Source of the DNA: Shewanella schlegeliana | GTDB lineage: Bacteria; Pseudomonadota; Gammaproteobacteria; Enterobacterales; Shewanellaceae | Direction: 5' to 3' | NCBI RefSeq assembly: GCF_016765635.1 | Contig: NZ_JAESVD010000002.1 | Location: 124,001-188,000, forward strand | Length of the DNA: 64,000 nucleotides | Translations under genes and position numbers: made by a program | In this document: positions 1 through 10,246 of the stretch, in pieces | How positions within the stretch are numbered: position 1 is the first letter of the stretch | Layout of the letters: each line of letters begins with the position of its first letter | The notes under the pieces: model-generated | What the model was told of the DNA's origin: nothing | What the model saw: only the letters and a program-made list of their open reading frames with translations | Database searches by the model: none

Positions 1-1
1 C

Positions 2-352
2 ACGAGCCTGAGCGCCTTCTATAATCGTGACAGCGTGTTTAATGACAGAACCGCTGGGCGGACATACACAGGCAAGCGCCATATTTTACAGTTTTTAAAA
101 CGTGCTCATCGCGGTGTACTCGAATACAACTTTAATATCGAGCATATGTTTAACTCTGGCTCACTAGTCGTACTTATCGGTAACTACCGCTATAAAGGGC
201 CTGGCGAGCTATTTGGTAAACCTGGCCGCATCATAGACATCGCCATTCCCGGCGTGACTACACTGCGTTTAGACATGACCCATCAAAGGGTTAAAGAGCA
301 TCAAGATCTGATGGATTACCAAACCATGGCCGATCAACTCGCCGTTCAGTAA
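2..352 (+). CDS. NTF2/SnoaL-like protein, 5' truncated
   Basis: The reading frame is open from the window edge, so the start lies upstream and only the last 116 residues are seen. The fold suggested is the NTF2/SnoaL-like cone: a helix-rich start with a FYNRDSVF-type stretch, then alternating strands (LEYNFNIEHMFNSGSLVVLIGNY) and a C-terminal strand with a short tail. Such proteins are small binding or isomerase-like domains, and no specific substrate can be read here. The GTG at 35 is in frame but probably internal. It stands alone before the next gene, which is about 120 bases downstream. Family assignment is moderate and function unknown. Confidence 0.55.
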   Translation, partial: TSLSAFYNRDSVFNDRTAGRTYTGKRHILQFLKRAHRGVLEYNFNIEHMFNSGSLVVLIGNYRYKGPGELFGKPGRIIDIAIPGVTTLRLDMTHQRVKEHQDLMDYQTMADQLAVQ

Positions 353-364
353 TCCCCGTTAGTA

Positions 365-380
365 ATACCAACCGGTATAA
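365..380. repeat. possible relic of the TACCAATCAGTATAA repeat end
   Basis: The sequence ATACCAACCGGTATAA resembles the terminal repeat TACCAATCAGTATAA found at 28866 and 46981 in this window, with changes in the middle that make it more palindromic. It may be a decayed end of the same mobile repeat family. The match is short, so this is tentative. Confidence 0.25.
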
Positions 381-469
381 TACCCAGATCACAAAATCCT
401 GCTGCTACAGGAAACTTTTTGTCGCTTACCTGTCAAAGTAACTAAGTACCTTGAATGCAGTAGGTTGTT

Positions 470-880
470 ATGGGTTTTACTAACGCGCTTCGCTCACTGA
501 TTGTCTTATCAATGCTCACTTGTAGTGCCGCTATGGCCATTGAGCAACCAATCGTGGTCTCTTTTGCCGACCAGCCTATCCATAAGTTCAATCAAAAACT
601 CGAACTTGCGCAACAGCAGCAGCGTAGCTGGAGTAAACAACCCGAATCTATCTCTGCCCACTATGCTGGCAGCAGCTTTCAACTGGCCAAAGTCAAACAG
701 TACCAAGGAAAAGTGGTGACCTATAACGTCAGTGGCGCAAGTGCTGAACACCCTAAGATGCTGTTGATTCTTTCGATGGAGAAGCAGAAAGATCGCTGGA
801 CGTTAGATGCGGCAAGATTAACTTGGCAATGTAAAAACGGCCTGCACTTTGGTACAGACCGTTGTTTGAATAACCACTAG
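470..880 (+). CDS. small secreted protein of unknown function
   Basis: The protein has 136 residues. The first 23 or so look like a Sec signal peptide (LRSLIVLSMLTCSAAMA before IEQPIV), so the mature protein should be periplasmic or secreted. The mature part begins with a strand, has a Gln-rich helix (LELAQQQQRSW), and ends with strands and two cysteines about nine residues apart (WQCKNGLHFGTDRC) that could form a disulfide. I do not recognise a family. It lies convergent to tyrS with a 64-base gap. The signal peptide and the coding density argue for a real gene, but no function can be given. Confidence 0.6.
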   Translation: MGFTNALRSLIVLSMLTCSAAMAIEQPIVVSFADQPIHKFNQKLELAQQQQRSWSKQPESISAHYAGSSFQLAKVKQYQGKVVTYNVSGASAEHPKMLLILSMEKQKDRWTLDAARLTWQCKNGLHFGTDRCLNNH

Positions 881-944
881 TCTATTTTCACTCTAGTAGT
901 GATTAGCACTTAAACCCAGCAAGTTAAGCCGAGATTTAATCGCG

Positions 945-2141
945 TTAAACGAGTGTGATCTTAGCGAACTTGCGCTTACCTACTTGGAATACCGCAGAGG
1001 TACCAGCAGTCAATTGTAGGCGAGTATCTTCAATCTTATCGCCATCAATCTTAGCTGCGCCCTGTTTAATCATGCGCATCGCATCAGAAGTAGAGTTTAC
1101 TAGACCCGCTTCTTTAAGCAGGTTAGCAATCGCAATACCTTCACCAGCAACAATCTCTAGCTCTTCGATATCGCTTGGAATCGCACCTTTTTGGAAACGG
1201 TTGATGAACTCTTGGTGTGCAGCTTCAGCAGCAGCTTCATCATGGAAACGTGCGATGATCTCTTTCGCTAATGCAATTTTCACATCACGAGGGTTTGAAC
1301 CCGCTTCTACGTCAGCTTTGAACTGCTCAATCTCGGTCAAAGGACGGAAAGAGAGTAGCTCGAAGTAACGCCACATCAAATCATCTGAAATTGACATGAT
1401 CTTACCGAACATTTCACCAGCAGGCTCACTCACACCAATGTAGTTATGAGCAGACTTAGACATCTTCTTAACGCCGTCTAGGCCTTCAAGCAGTGGCATC
1501 ATGATCACAGTCTGTGGCTTCTGGCCCGCAGACTTTTGCAGTTCACGACCCATAAGTAGGTTAAACTTCTGATCGGTACCACCTAGCTCAACGTCAGACT
1601 CTAGTGCAACTGAGTCGTAACCTTGTAGCAATGGGTACATGAATTCATGAATAGCAATTGACTGACCTGAAGCGTAACGCTTTTTAAAGTCATCACGCTC
1701 CATCATACGTGCAACAGTTTGCTGTGACGCAAGACGGATCATGCCCGCAGCGCCTAATGGCTCCAACCAGGTAGAGTTAAACTCAATACGCGTCTTAGCA
1801 GGATCTAAAATCTTATAAACCTGCTGCTTATAAGTTTCAGCATTGGCAAGTACTTGCTCACGAGTCAATGGCGGACGAGTACTGTTCTTACCACTTGGGT
1901 CACCGACCATACCTGTGAAGTCACCAATCAAGAAGATCACTTCATGACCTAACTCTTGGAAGGTACGCATCTTGTTTAAAATAACCGTGTGGCCAAGATG
2001 AATATCTGGAGCGGTTGGGTCAGCGCCTAGTTTAATTTTTAACGGGCGACCTTCTTTCAACTTCTCCAGCAGATCCGCTTCGAGTAATATCTCGTCGGTG
2101 CCACGTCTTATTTCTGCTAATGCTTGCTCTAAATCAGCCAT
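945..2141 (-). CDS. tyrS: tyrosyl-tRNA synthetase
   Basis: Cytoplasmic class I aminoacyl-tRNA synthetase that charges tRNA-Tyr. The HIGH-type motif is visible as HLGHTVIL, and the KMSKS motif as KKMSKS in the stretch [19 protein letters not shown]-terminal S4-like RNA-binding domain follows ([22 protein letters not shown]). The length of 398 residues from the chosen start fits the TyrZ-type bacterial enzyme. I chose the ATG giving [11 protein letters not shown] because AGGAG lies 11 bases upstream. The frame stays open for another 23 residues, which do not look like protein. It is divergent from the M23 peptidase gene. Confidence 0.95.
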   Translation of the reverse strand: MADLEQALAEIRRGTDEILLEADLLEKLKEGRPLKIKLGADPTAPDIHLGHTVILNKMRTFQELGHEVIFLIGDFTGMVGDPSGKNSTRPPLTREQVLANAETYKQQVYKILDPAKTRIEFNSTWLEPLGAAGMIRLASQQTVARMMERDDFKKRYASGQSIAIHEFMYPLLQGYDSVALESDVELGGTDQKFNLLMGRELQKSAGQKPQTVIMMPLLEGLDGVKKMSKSAHNYIGVSEPAGEMFGKIMSISDDLMWRYFELLSFRPLTEIEQFKADVEAGSNPRDVKIALAKEIIARFHDEAAAEAAHQEFINRFQKGAIPSDIEELEIVAGEGIAIANLLKEAGLVNSTSDAMRMIKQGAAKIDGDKIEDTRLQLTAGTSAVFQVGKRKFAKITLV

Positions 2142-2253
2142 ATCGGCGGTTACTCCTGGGAGCCTAATCAAAAAAATATGGGCACTCATGTTACTTGTTA
2201 GCAAGCACAAATGAAAGTGTGTACACTAAAGGGATCACTAAGAAAGGGCTAAT

Positions 2254-3690
2254 TTGGTATCAAGGTCAATGGGAAAGGTTATAACTTTATTTAAATTACT
2301 GCCAAAATTACATCAAATGCTCTTATGCGGTTTAGTTTTTGTCACGCTAATTATTATCTTAATGCCATCAGATGATGTACAGGCATCTAAGCAGACACCG
2401 TCAGCATCTGGTGAATATGACGTTAATACTCGCTATGACGTTCCACTCGCCTTTAGAAAGCCCACACCACCTTCAGCATCATTAAGCGAGTCTAACCCAT
2501 CGCAACGAACTCACAGTGAGCCCCTAAGCCAAAGTCGCGAGCCAAACAAGAAACAAGCGCTGGCTGAAGCTGCTGATAAGCCTGAAATACAAAAAACTAC
2601 AGCGCCAAAATTAAAAGAGAAGCACTTTCAAGTAAAAAGTGGTGACACCTTAGCCGCGATATTTGAGCGTGTAGGGTTAACGGCTAAAGATGTCTATGAT
2701 GTAACTCAGCTGCCCAAAGCCAAGAAGAATCTGCTGAAAATTATGCCAGGCGATGACTTAGTGATCGCTAAAACACCCGATGGCAAGCTGGCTCAACTTA
2801 CCTATCACCTCGATAAGATCACCACCTTAATCGTCACTCATAACGATAGTGGTTATAAAGAGCAGATCGTCACTAAAAAAGTCGAGGCGCGCTCTAAGTT
2901 TGCTAGCGCCACTATCGAGAACAACTTCTGGAATGCGGGAGTGAATGCCGGACTGACACCGAACCAAATTATGCAGCTCGCCACCATTTTTGGTTGGGAT
3001 ATCGACTTTGCCTTAGATCTCCGTAAGGGCGATCAGTTTGCAATGATATTCGAAGAAGAGTACGCCGATGGCGAGTTCCTAAAAAACGGCAATATTCTCG
3101 CCGCAGAATTTACCAACCAAGGCGACCGCTACACGGCGGTGAGATACAAGGATGGTAACTATTATTCAGAAGAGGGCCGCAGCATGCGTAAAGCCTTCTT
3201 GCGATCTCCAGTCGACTTTAAATATGTTAGCTCTAGCTTTAACCCTCGTAGACTGCACCCGGTTACAGGCCAAGTTAAGGCCCATCGCGGCGTAGACTAT
3301 GTCGCGGCAGTAGGCACACCAATTAAGGCAGCGGGTAACGGCCGTGTCATTAAGTCGAGCTACAACAAATATAATGGTAACTACGTGTTTATTAAGCACA
3401 ACGATACCTATACCACCAAGTACCTTCACCTGACTAAACGTAAGGTAAAGACAGGGCAATCGGTTAAACAAGGGCAGATTATCGGTACTCTTGGCTCCAC
3501 AGGCCGAGTAACGGGTCCACACCTACACTATGAGTTCATCGTTAATGGTGTGCACCGCAACCCTCGCACGATAAAGTTGCCAAAGTCTGAACCCATTGCG
3601 AAGAAAGAAAAGGCCCAGTTTGCCACACTAAGTAAAACCATGATGGCTGAGCTTGAACATAATAAACAGCTACAGATTGCAGCGCAGTAG
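2254..3690 (+). CDS. mepM: M23 family murein endopeptidase, MepM-like
   Basis: Probable periplasmic zinc endopeptidase that cuts peptide cross-links in peptidoglycan. A single N-terminal membrane anchor (LHQMLLCGLVFVTLIIILMP) is followed by a low-complexity linker, a LysM/OapA-like domain (HFQVKSGDTLAAIFERVGL), a spacer domain, and the M23 (LytM) domain. Zinc ligands are visible as HRGVD (H344 and D348) and HLH (423-425). The TTG at 2254 has AAAGGG five bases upstream. An ATG at 2269 giving MGKVITLFKLL is the alternative, with a weaker and closer AAGG. anmK follows after 50 bases and both act in cell-wall turnover, so co-transcription is likely. Confidence 0.88.
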   Translation: MVSRSMGKVITLFKLLPKLHQMLLCGLVFVTLIIILMPSDDVQASKQTPSASGEYDVNTRYDVPLAFRKPTPPSASLSESNPSQRTHSEPLSQSREPNKKQALAEAADKPEIQKTTAPKLKEKHFQVKSGDTLAAIFERVGLTAKDVYDVTQLPKAKKNLLKIMPGDDLVIAKTPDGKLAQLTYHLDKITTLIVTHNDSGYKEQIVTKKVEARSKFASATIENNFWNAGVNAGLTPNQIMQLATIFGWDIDFALDLRKGDQFAMIFEEEYADGEFLKNGNILAAEFTNQGDRYTAVRYKDGNYYSEEGRSMRKAFLRSPVDFKYVSSSFNPRRLHPVTGQVKAHRGVDYVAAVGTPIKAAGNGRVIKSSYNKYNGNYVFIKHNDTYTTKYLHLTKRKVKTGQSVKQGQIIGTLGSTGRVTGPHLHYEFIVNGVHRNPRTIKLPKSEPIAKKEKAQFATLSKTMMAELEHNKQLQIAAQ

Positions 3691-3740
3691 CGCGGTGAAA
3701 GCATCGGACTTTTCACGGTGCGACTTATAGGTTTAATGCC

Positions 3741-4850
3741 ATGAATAACAGTTATTACGTAGGCTTGATGTCCGGCACAAGCATGGACGGTGTCGATGCG
3801 GTTCTGGTTAGCTTTGAAGACGATAAGCCAAGGCTTATTGCCTCTCATACAGAGGAACTACCAAAGGCGCTTTTAAGTAACCTACAGAAGCTTTGCCTAC
3901 CTGGAAATGATGAGATAAACCGTCTCGGTCATTTAGATCGCGCCATGGGTAAGCTTTTCGCTAAAGCAACCAATGCCCTACTAGATAAGGCTGGTGTCAA
4001 CAAGTCGCAAGTCATCGCCATAGGTAGCCACGGCCAAACCGTGCGCCATATGCCCAATCTTGAGATGGGCTTTACCCTGCAAATTGGTGATCCCAATACC
4101 ATCGCCGCCGAAACAGGTATCGATGTCATTGCTGACTTTAGACGTAAAGATATCGCTCTAGGCGGTCAAGGCGCGCCACTGGTCCCCGCCTTTCATCAGC
4201 ATGTATTTGCCAGCCCAAATCACAAACGCATCATTTTAAATATTGGTGGTATCGCCAATGTGACTTACCTGCCAGGAAACACCCAAGATGTCACCGGCTT
4301 TGATACTGGACCAGGAAATGGCTTAAGCGATGCATGGATCCAACACCAACTTGGACACTCTTTTGATAAAGATGGCGCTTGGGCGAAATCGGGCACCACA
4401 GATCAACAGATGCTACAGCACCTGTTGTCCCATCCCTACTTTGCTCTCGCAGCCCCCAAAAGTACCGGTCGCGAACTGTTTAACCAAGCTTGGGCTGAGC
4501 AGCAGCTATCAGAGTTTGGTCATTTAAGCGAGGCAGATATTCAATCGACGTTGCTGGATTTAACCTGCTACAGCATCGCCAGCGATGCACTAAAGTTGTC
4601 GGAAAATGGCGAGATGTATGTTTGTGGTGGCGGCGCCTATAACTGTGAGCTTATGCACAGATTGCGTAAACTGCTGCCAAACTACAAGGTGGTCACGACC
4701 TCCGAGCTTGGCATGGATCCGCAGTGGGTCGAAGGCATCGCTTTTGCTTGGTTAGCGATGCGGTACCATCAAGGTCTGCCGGGTAACCTCCCTGCGGTAA
4801 CTGGAGCCTCTAGAGAAGCTGTACTCGGTGCTTTCTTCCCTGCTGCTTAA
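3741..4850 (+). CDS. anmK: anhydro-N-acetylmuramic acid kinase
   Basis: Cytoplasmic kinase that hydrolyses and phosphorylates 1,6-anhydro-MurNAc released by cell-wall recycling, giving MurNAc-6-phosphate. The family signature near the N terminus is clear ([15 protein letters not shown]), followed by GSHGQTVRH, a phosphate-binding segment ([13 protein letters not shown]), [13 protein letters not shown] and a C-terminal [12 protein letters not shown]. The length of 369 residues is normal. It lies 50 bases after the mepM-like gene, a pairing that fits a murein turnover operon. A hairpin follows at 4874. Confidence 0.96.
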   Translation: MNNSYYVGLMSGTSMDGVDAVLVSFEDDKPRLIASHTEELPKALLSNLQKLCLPGNDEINRLGHLDRAMGKLFAKATNALLDKAGVNKSQVIAIGSHGQTVRHMPNLEMGFTLQIGDPNTIAAETGIDVIADFRRKDIALGGQGAPLVPAFHQHVFASPNHKRIILNIGGIANVTYLPGNTQDVTGFDTGPGNGLSDAWIQHQLGHSFDKDGAWAKSGTTDQQMLQHLLSHPYFALAAPKSTGRELFNQAWAEQQLSEFGHLSEADIQSTLLDLTCYSIASDALKLSENGEMYVCGGGAYNCELMHRLRKLLPNYKVVTTSELGMDPQWVEGIAFAWLAMRYHQGLPGNLPAVTGASREAVLGAFFPAA

Positions 4851-4873
4851 TGTTATGGCATAAGTACTTATAT

Positions 4874-4905
4874 GCAGCGTAAGCTAATACAATAGCTTAT
4901 GCTGC
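4874..4905. terminator. convergent hairpin between anmK and the CadC-like gene
   Basis: A 13-base stem (GCAGCGTAAGCTA with TAGCTTATGCTGC, one G-T pair) and a six-base loop lie between the converging genes. The stem includes the last codons and stop of the regulator gene. There is no long T run on either side, so it may be a weak bidirectional terminator or a 3'-end stabiliser. Confidence 0.5.
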
Positions 4906-7034
4906 AGTTTAATCACATCACGTTTGTAGTTCTGTGAAAGGGTCATCAGCAGACTATTGCGATTCGTCACATAGGTCATGGCTCCCGAGCGAGGAATACT
5001 TCCCGACGGCAACTTTAAGATGGGTGTGATAAGCCCAGTGTTAAAACGCCAAAAGTTAATTAACTGAAAGCCACTACGACTCGTTCTAAAGTAGATCCCT
5101 TTATCGGTCGCAACCCAGTTATAACCTTCACCAAAATGGTTAGCACTAATCAGCTCACTGGGCTGACTTGGGTTAGACAGCGACAACATCCACAGCCCTC
5201 GCTTCCCAAGCTGAGTAAAGACTAACTTATCTTCGGCGATTATCTTACCTAAGCGCATATCGATAGGACTAATCACCTTAGGTAAACGATTATCAAGGTA
5301 AAACTCGGTGATACCATCTTTACTGCTAGCCAGTACCATCTCATCATTCCAGCCCCAGCTTGGACGGTTGTGATCGAGATAGGGAGTAGCAAGAATGCTG
5401 ATATTGGAGGTTCTCATATCTAGCACATGGATCTTATTACCCTCATTTTTATCATCCGGTGCTAAGAAAGCCACCTTAGTACCATCGTGGGACCAACTTG
5501 GGTACGCCACTCGCCGCTTAAGATCCGTATGCTGCCGCCTTTGATTACCATCGGCATCACTAGACCAGATCTCATTGAAACCCGTTTCATTAGACACATA
5601 GACGATACGCTCGGTAACCGAAGAGTAGTCGGGATTTCGATAACTGTATTCAACTTGTAGTAGCGGAAAAGTGGCGGTGGGGATAGACTGTTCCAGCGCA
5701 AATGACCCCACCTGATAGTCACGCATATAGTTGGAATACACCAGCTCATCGCTATTAGGTATTGAACGGGGATAACTCATGCCCTCCACCTCTAACGACA
5801 AAATATGCTTATCATCAATGCCGACGATATAGCCATTTCTGATCCCAGAGTTTTCGGTACTAAAGATCAGTCTTTCACTGTCTTGATGCCAGCTAAGCCC
5901 GCGGATATCCTCTAAGCCAAAGGTTAAACGTTGCTCCTCACCAGTTTGAGTATGCAGTATAAAGATATCTTCGGAGATATTACCAAAACGCCGTGCAACC
6001 GCCAGCCAGCTACCATCAGGGCTAAAAGCAATATCACGGTCACGATAGCTACAGTTTTCAATACAAGATAAACGCTTAGGTTCTTCGCCTTCAGCTGTAA
6101 GAGACAGTTGATAAAGGCCGGAACCAACCCCCTCGCCACTATCCCAAATATACACTAGACGGCTTGCATCGGGAGCGATATCGATAGCCGAGCTATAGGT
6201 GTAACACTCACCTAATTTAAGCGCTTCATTACTGTCTAAATTCAGCTTAGTTAGGTAGCACTTATCTTCACTTCTATGTTCGGATCCGTAATACAGTGCG
6301 CTACCGTCAGGGCTCCATACGGCTCTGATCTCTGCCGTCTTTGTCGAGGTGAGTCGCTTAGGGGTTTCGGCGGGGTTTTGCAGATCTTTAAGATAAAGGC
6401 TGGCGTACTTGTTACTGCCACGACTGCCATAAACTAACCAACGGCCATCGGGAGAAACTGCGGGGTAAAGCTCCGACCCCGCGGCAGTGGTCAGATTTTG
6501 CTTGGTGGTGGGAACATAACGAATACTATCTTGGTATAGGTGATATCCCAAAGCAACAGTAACCACACAGACAAACAATCCACCCGCTAAGGTAAGTCTT
6601 CGATTAAGCCGAGTAAGATGTTTGATTTTTTGTTGCGCTTGCTGAAAAAGATCAGGCTCATCTACCAGATCAGCATCATTAAACTCAGGCTCAAGCAGTA
6701 AACGGTAGCCCATCTTACGCACAGTCTCGATGACTTGCTCGCCACCAACACCTTGATTAAGGTGTTTACGCAGGTGCCAGATGGCGTTCGTTAACGCCTT
6801 ACTACCCACATAACTGTTACCCTCCCAAATATTGTCGATTAACTCCTCTCGAGTCACAACCTTTGGGTATTGCCGCGCAAGATAACTTAATACTTCAATA
6901 AATTTCGGCTGAATGGAGACTTTCTCTGAGGTGGCAACAATGGATGCTGCATCAAAAAAGTTAAGGCTATTGTCGCTGGGGTTGACCTCACACTGGCCAA
7001 GTTTAAACGGCGCCTCTTTTCTTATCTCTACCAT
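4884..7034 (-). CDS. CadC/ToxR-type membrane regulator with periplasmic beta-propeller
   Basis: Predicted one-component transcription regulator of 716 residues. Residues about 10-115 form an OmpR/CadC winged helix (REELIDNIWEGNSYVGSKALTNAIWHLRKHL, then VIETVRKMGYRLL). A single membrane span lies near 147-166 (TLAGGLFVCVVTVALGYHLY). The remainder is a periplasmic domain with repeated PD40/TolB-like blades (YPAVSPDGRWLVYGSRG, RAVWSPDGSALYYGSE, AFSPDGSWLAVARR, YPSWSHDGTKVAFL). It is divergent from the TonB receptor, peptidase and phosphatase genes, which it most likely controls in response to a periplasmic ligand. That target assignment is inference from gene order. Confidence 0.85.
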   Translation of the reverse strand: MVEIRKEAPFKLGQCEVNPSDNSLNFFDAASIVATSEKVSIQPKFIEVLSYLARQYPKVVTREELIDNIWEGNSYVGSKALTNAIWHLRKHLNQGVGGEQVIETVRKMGYRLLLEPEFNDADLVDEPDLFQQAQQKIKHLTRLNRRLTLAGGLFVCVVTVALGYHLYQDSIRYVPTTKQNLTTAAGSELYPAVSPDGRWLVYGSRGSNKYASLYLKDLQNPAETPKRLTSTKTAEIRAVWSPDGSALYYGSEHRSEDKCYLTKLNLDSNEALKLGECYTYSSAIDIAPDASRLVYIWDSGEGVGSGLYQLSLTAEGEEPKRLSCIENCSYRDRDIAFSPDGSWLAVARRFGNISEDIFILHTQTGEEQRLTFGLEDIRGLSWHQDSERLIFSTENSGIRNGYIVGIDDKHILSLEVEGMSYPRSIPNSDELVYSNYMRDYQVGSFALEQSIPTATFPLLQVEYSYRNPDYSSVTERIVYVSNETGFNEIWSSDADGNQRRQHTDLKRRVAYPSWSHDGTKVAFLAPDDKNEGNKIHVLDMRTSNISILATPYLDHNRPSWGWNDEMVLASSKDGITEFYLDNRLPKVISPIDMRLGKIIAEDKLVFTQLGKRGLWMLSLSNPSQPSELISANHFGEGYNWVATDKGIYFRTSRSGFQLINFWRFNTGLITPILKLPSGSIPRSGAMTYVTNRNSLLMTLSQNYKRDVIKLQHKLLY

Positions 7035-7385
7035 CTGCCCCCCACTTTATCGTTATCACTTTAAAGTTCCCTTGCATAAATCGAGCTAAAATTTACATCT
7101 ATTTCACATAGATAAAGCAACGAACCCACACGCAAAACATACACTAACACAATGAAAAAACAAACAATAGACATTAAATAGACATATAAACAACAAATAA
7201 ACGACCCTAGTTCGATTGCTGCCAACTAACAAATTAATTACAACTAACATCAGTTGACTACCAGCAGTATTTCAATTGGAAACTCGACAGTATTCACCCT
7301 AGGAATGACTCACTTTAATCGACTTACAAATAGATAAATTTGATTTGAGTGTTTAGGGAAATTATAAAAATAAGGACTGCAATCA
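7035..7385. other. regulatory gap between regulator and TonB receptor
   Basis: This 351-base AT-rich stretch has no convincing gene. It must hold the promoters of the divergent regulator and receptor genes. I saw no operator repeat or RNA element that I can support. The receptor's ribosome site (AAGGA) lies at its right edge. Confidence 0.5.
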
Positions 7386-10151
7386 ATGAAACCAAAAACA
7401 AAACTTTCAGCATTGAGCCTCGCCATCAGCATGGCAGCGCTAACCCCTACAACTTTGTTTGCAGCTGAAGCGGCAGACAAGAGCGACGCTAAAAAAGAGA
7501 TGGAAAAAATTGAAGTGACAGGCTCGCGAATTAAACGTGCCGACTTCGAAGGGGTCTTACCTGTTACTGTCATTACAGCAGACGATATCGCCAATAGTGG
7601 CCTTAACTCTATCTCTGAGGTACTGCAATCCTCTGTTGCTAATACTGGTGGTTCACTCAACGGTGAGAGCGATGGTTACACTGATAGTGCTAGCTCTGTT
7701 AACCTACGAGGTATGGGCGCTAACCGTACCTTGGTTCTTATCAATAGCCGCCGTCAAGCCTCTTTTCCTAGTGCCGCGGGTGGCACCTCAAACTTTGTTG
7801 ATGTATCAGACATTCCTGCAGCGGCAGTAGAACGTATCGAAATCCTAACTGGTGGTGCCTCGGCGATTTATGGCTCTGATGCCGTTGGTGGTGTGGTCAA
7901 CATTATTCTTAAGAAAGAATATGAAGGCGCGAAGGTTTCAGCTAAATATAATGACCCAACTCAAGGTGGCGGTGAGGAACTTGATCTGTCTTACCTACAA
8001 GGCTTCAATACCGATAAGAGCCAAACCCTGTTAATCCTCGAATATAAAAAAGCAGAGTCGATTCAAACTTATCAGCGTGATGGCCTATACAGTCCTGCTT
8101 ACTATGAAAATGAAGATGGAGACCTTACTTGGGGGGCAGGCCCTTATGGCGATGCCGCACCTTCAAGTTGGTCTTCAAGAATTACCGATTACAGCAAGGT
8201 TTATCACGAAGATAAATACGTTAACCTGAGTGAACAACAGTGTGGTGAGCTGTTTGGCGATAAAGGAATTTACAGGCCCACTTACAAATATGACTGTTAC
8301 TACGATAAGTATGCCGACCGAGGCCTAAAATCAGCCTACGATCGTGTCAACCTAGTCTTAAATTCAACCTATGACTTAAATGACGATTGGCAGCTGTACG
8401 GTATGGTTAACGCCTCTTATAAAGAAGCGACTAAGTACAAAGATGAAAAGGGCTTCGGGACTAGCATCTATCAAGATGAAGCGACTGGCGCACTGAGCTA
8501 TGACAAATATGAGTTTGAAGATGATAACCGCTTCTATCTAGCGCGTAGAATGGAAGAGTATCCAGGGCCACGTACTTACGATACCCAAAATACTAAGGCT
8601 TCTATCTCATTTGGCGCCGACGGTAACATTGGTGAGTACGAGCTAGATCTCTCTTGGTCAAGCAGCTACAACAAGTACGAAAAACAAAACCATCACATGG
8701 TCAAGGCTGATGCACTGCTTGATATTGTGACTTTCGATCCAAACGATGCCGACCCATCTAAGTGGTACCCGAATAGTCAAATGACGACTGAACAAGCTAA
8801 CATGCTTATTGCAGACTCAACTAAAAACTCAGATTCAAGCTTGCACCAGTTCCAAGCGGTATTTGCTGGTGATTTGATGGAGTTACCTGCAGGGACTGCA
8901 GGCTTTGCAACCACTGCCGAGTGGGCGCGTGAAAGTTATGAAGATACCCTAGATGACGTTACCTCAAGCGGTGGCTTAATCGGTATGGGCGGTACAGGCG
9001 GTAAAGGTGATAGAGACCGCGTTGCCGTTGCTGGTGAGTTACAAATCCCACTGTTAGCCGATATCACGGGAGTTAGGTCATTAGATCTTTCAGCTGCACT
9101 GCGTTACGACCAATACCTAGATGATTCTGATGTAGGCGGCGCAACCACTCCACAAGTAGGACTTTCATACCGTCCAATTGATGAAGTCATGGTTCGTGCT
9201 AACTGGGGTAAGAGCTTTAGAGCACCAGACATGCACCGCCTTTACGCTGGGCGCACTATCGGTTTCGGTGGAACAGATTATCCGCACCCAACCATCCCAG
9301 ATGAGATTTATGAAGATGATTACCGTTCAATTACTCAAGGTAATCTAAACCTTGAAGAAGAAAAGGGTGAATACTGGAACTTTGGTATTGTAGCCAACAT
9401 TACCGACAACGCAGATATCACTGTTGACTGGTGGAACATCGAACTTGATGGCGCAGTTAAAACCATCTCAACCGATGAAATGTTAGCCGATCCTTCTTAC
9501 TACCAAACGGGTAACTACACTAGCTGTGAAGAGATGGATAGAGTGGGTTACCTGACTGAGTACGATGATGACGGTATCGAAAACATCGCCTGTATGCGTA
9601 AAGGCCCAATCAACAGTGCTTATGAGGCCTCTGAAGGTATTGATACCAGCTTTAACTATCAGTTCCCAGAAACAGCGATTGGTGATTTCAAATTCAAAGT
9701 TGCCGCTTCTTATCTAATTAAGAAAGAGTACCAAGAGCGCATCGATAGCGAAATTGAAGAGCAAACTGAGACCGATTACTTCCCTAAATGGAAAGGTAAC
9801 GCGAGCCTAAACTGGAACTATGAAGACTTTAGCGCAACGGTTGCCTACTACTACACGGGTGAAGCAAAAGGTGTCGATCTGTTCGAGTACCAAGATGGCA
9901 ACGGTGATGATGTCGAGTCAATGGAGACAGATACACTAGATGCTTATCAAATCATCAACATTACCTTGAGCTACTACGCACCTTGGAAGGGTAAGTTCAC
10001 CGCAGGTGTTAAAAACCTAACCGATGAGATGCCACCTTTGTACGATGTGCGTAACGACAAGCACAATGACTGGCCTTTCTATGAAGATGACAACAGCAGC
10101 TATTCAAACACTGGTCGTAGTCTATTCTTCGGTTACTCACAGAAGTTCTAA
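7386..10151 (+). CDS. TonB-dependent outer-membrane receptor
   Basis: Outer-membrane active-transport porin of 921 residues. A signal peptide ends near residue 27 (TTLFAAEAADK). A TonB-box-like IEVTGSRI is followed by the plug domain (PVTVITADDIANSGLNSISEVLQ, VNLRGMGANRTLVLIN, RIEILTGGASAIYGSDAVGGVVNIIL), a long beta-barrel rich in aromatic and acidic residues, and a terminal aromatic (YSQKF). This subclass is common in Shewanella and related marine bacteria and is often linked to peptide or oligosaccharide uptake. The S9 peptidase next door suggests peptides. Substrate is inference. AAGGA stands before the ATG. Confidence 0.93.
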   Translation: MKPKTKLSALSLAISMAALTPTTLFAAEAADKSDAKKEMEKIEVTGSRIKRADFEGVLPVTVITADDIANSGLNSISEVLQSSVANTGGSLNGESDGYTDSASSVNLRGMGANRTLVLINSRRQASFPSAAGGTSNFVDVSDIPAAAVERIEILTGGASAIYGSDAVGGVVNIILKKEYEGAKVSAKYNDPTQGGGEELDLSYLQGFNTDKSQTLLILEYKKAESIQTYQRDGLYSPAYYENEDGDLTWGAGPYGDAAPSSWSSRITDYSKVYHEDKYVNLSEQQCGELFGDKGIYRPTYKYDCYYDKYADRGLKSAYDRVNLVLNSTYDLNDDWQLYGMVNASYKEATKYKDEKGFGTSIYQDEATGALSYDKYEFEDDNRFYLARRMEEYPGPRTYDTQNTKASISFGADGNIGEYELDLSWSSSYNKYEKQNHHMVKADALLDIVTFDPNDADPSKWYPNSQMTTEQANMLIADSTKNSDSSLHQFQAVFAGDLMELPAGTAGFATTAEWARESYEDTLDDVTSSGGLIGMGGTGGKGDRDRVAVAGELQIPLLADITGVRSLDLSAALRYDQYLDDSDVGGATTPQVGLSYRPIDEVMVRANWGKSFRAPDMHRLYAGRTIGFGGTDYPHPTIPDEIYEDDYRSITQGNLNLEEEKGEYWNFGIVANITDNADITVDWWNIELDGAVKTISTDEMLADPSYYQTGNYTSCEEMDRVGYLTEYDDDGIENIACMRKGPINSAYEASEGIDTSFNYQFPETAIGDFKFKVAASYLIKKEYQERIDSEIEEQTETDYFPKWKGNASLNWNYEDFSATVAYYYTGEAKGVDLFEYQDGNGDDVESMETDTLDAYQIINITLSYYAPWKGKFTAGVKNLTDEMPPLYDVRNDKHNDWPFYEDDNSSYSNTGRSLFFGYSQKF

Positions 10152-10181
10152 TCTCGTGTAAATCTCCCTTTAATACGAGAA

Positions 10182-10207
10182 ATAAGCGCCCAATTTTGGG
10201 CGCTTAT
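10182..10207 (+). promoter_or_regulatory. intercistronic hairpin after the TonB receptor
   Basis: A 12-base perfect inverted repeat (ATAAGCGCCCAA and TTGGGCGCTTAT) lies between receptor and peptidase genes. No T run follows. It is more likely an mRNA stabiliser or partial terminator that lets the receptor be made in excess of the peptidase. Confidence 0.55.
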
Positions 10208-10246
10208 CCTTCCCGCTACTCTCTTCCCTAATATCAGGAGATAAGA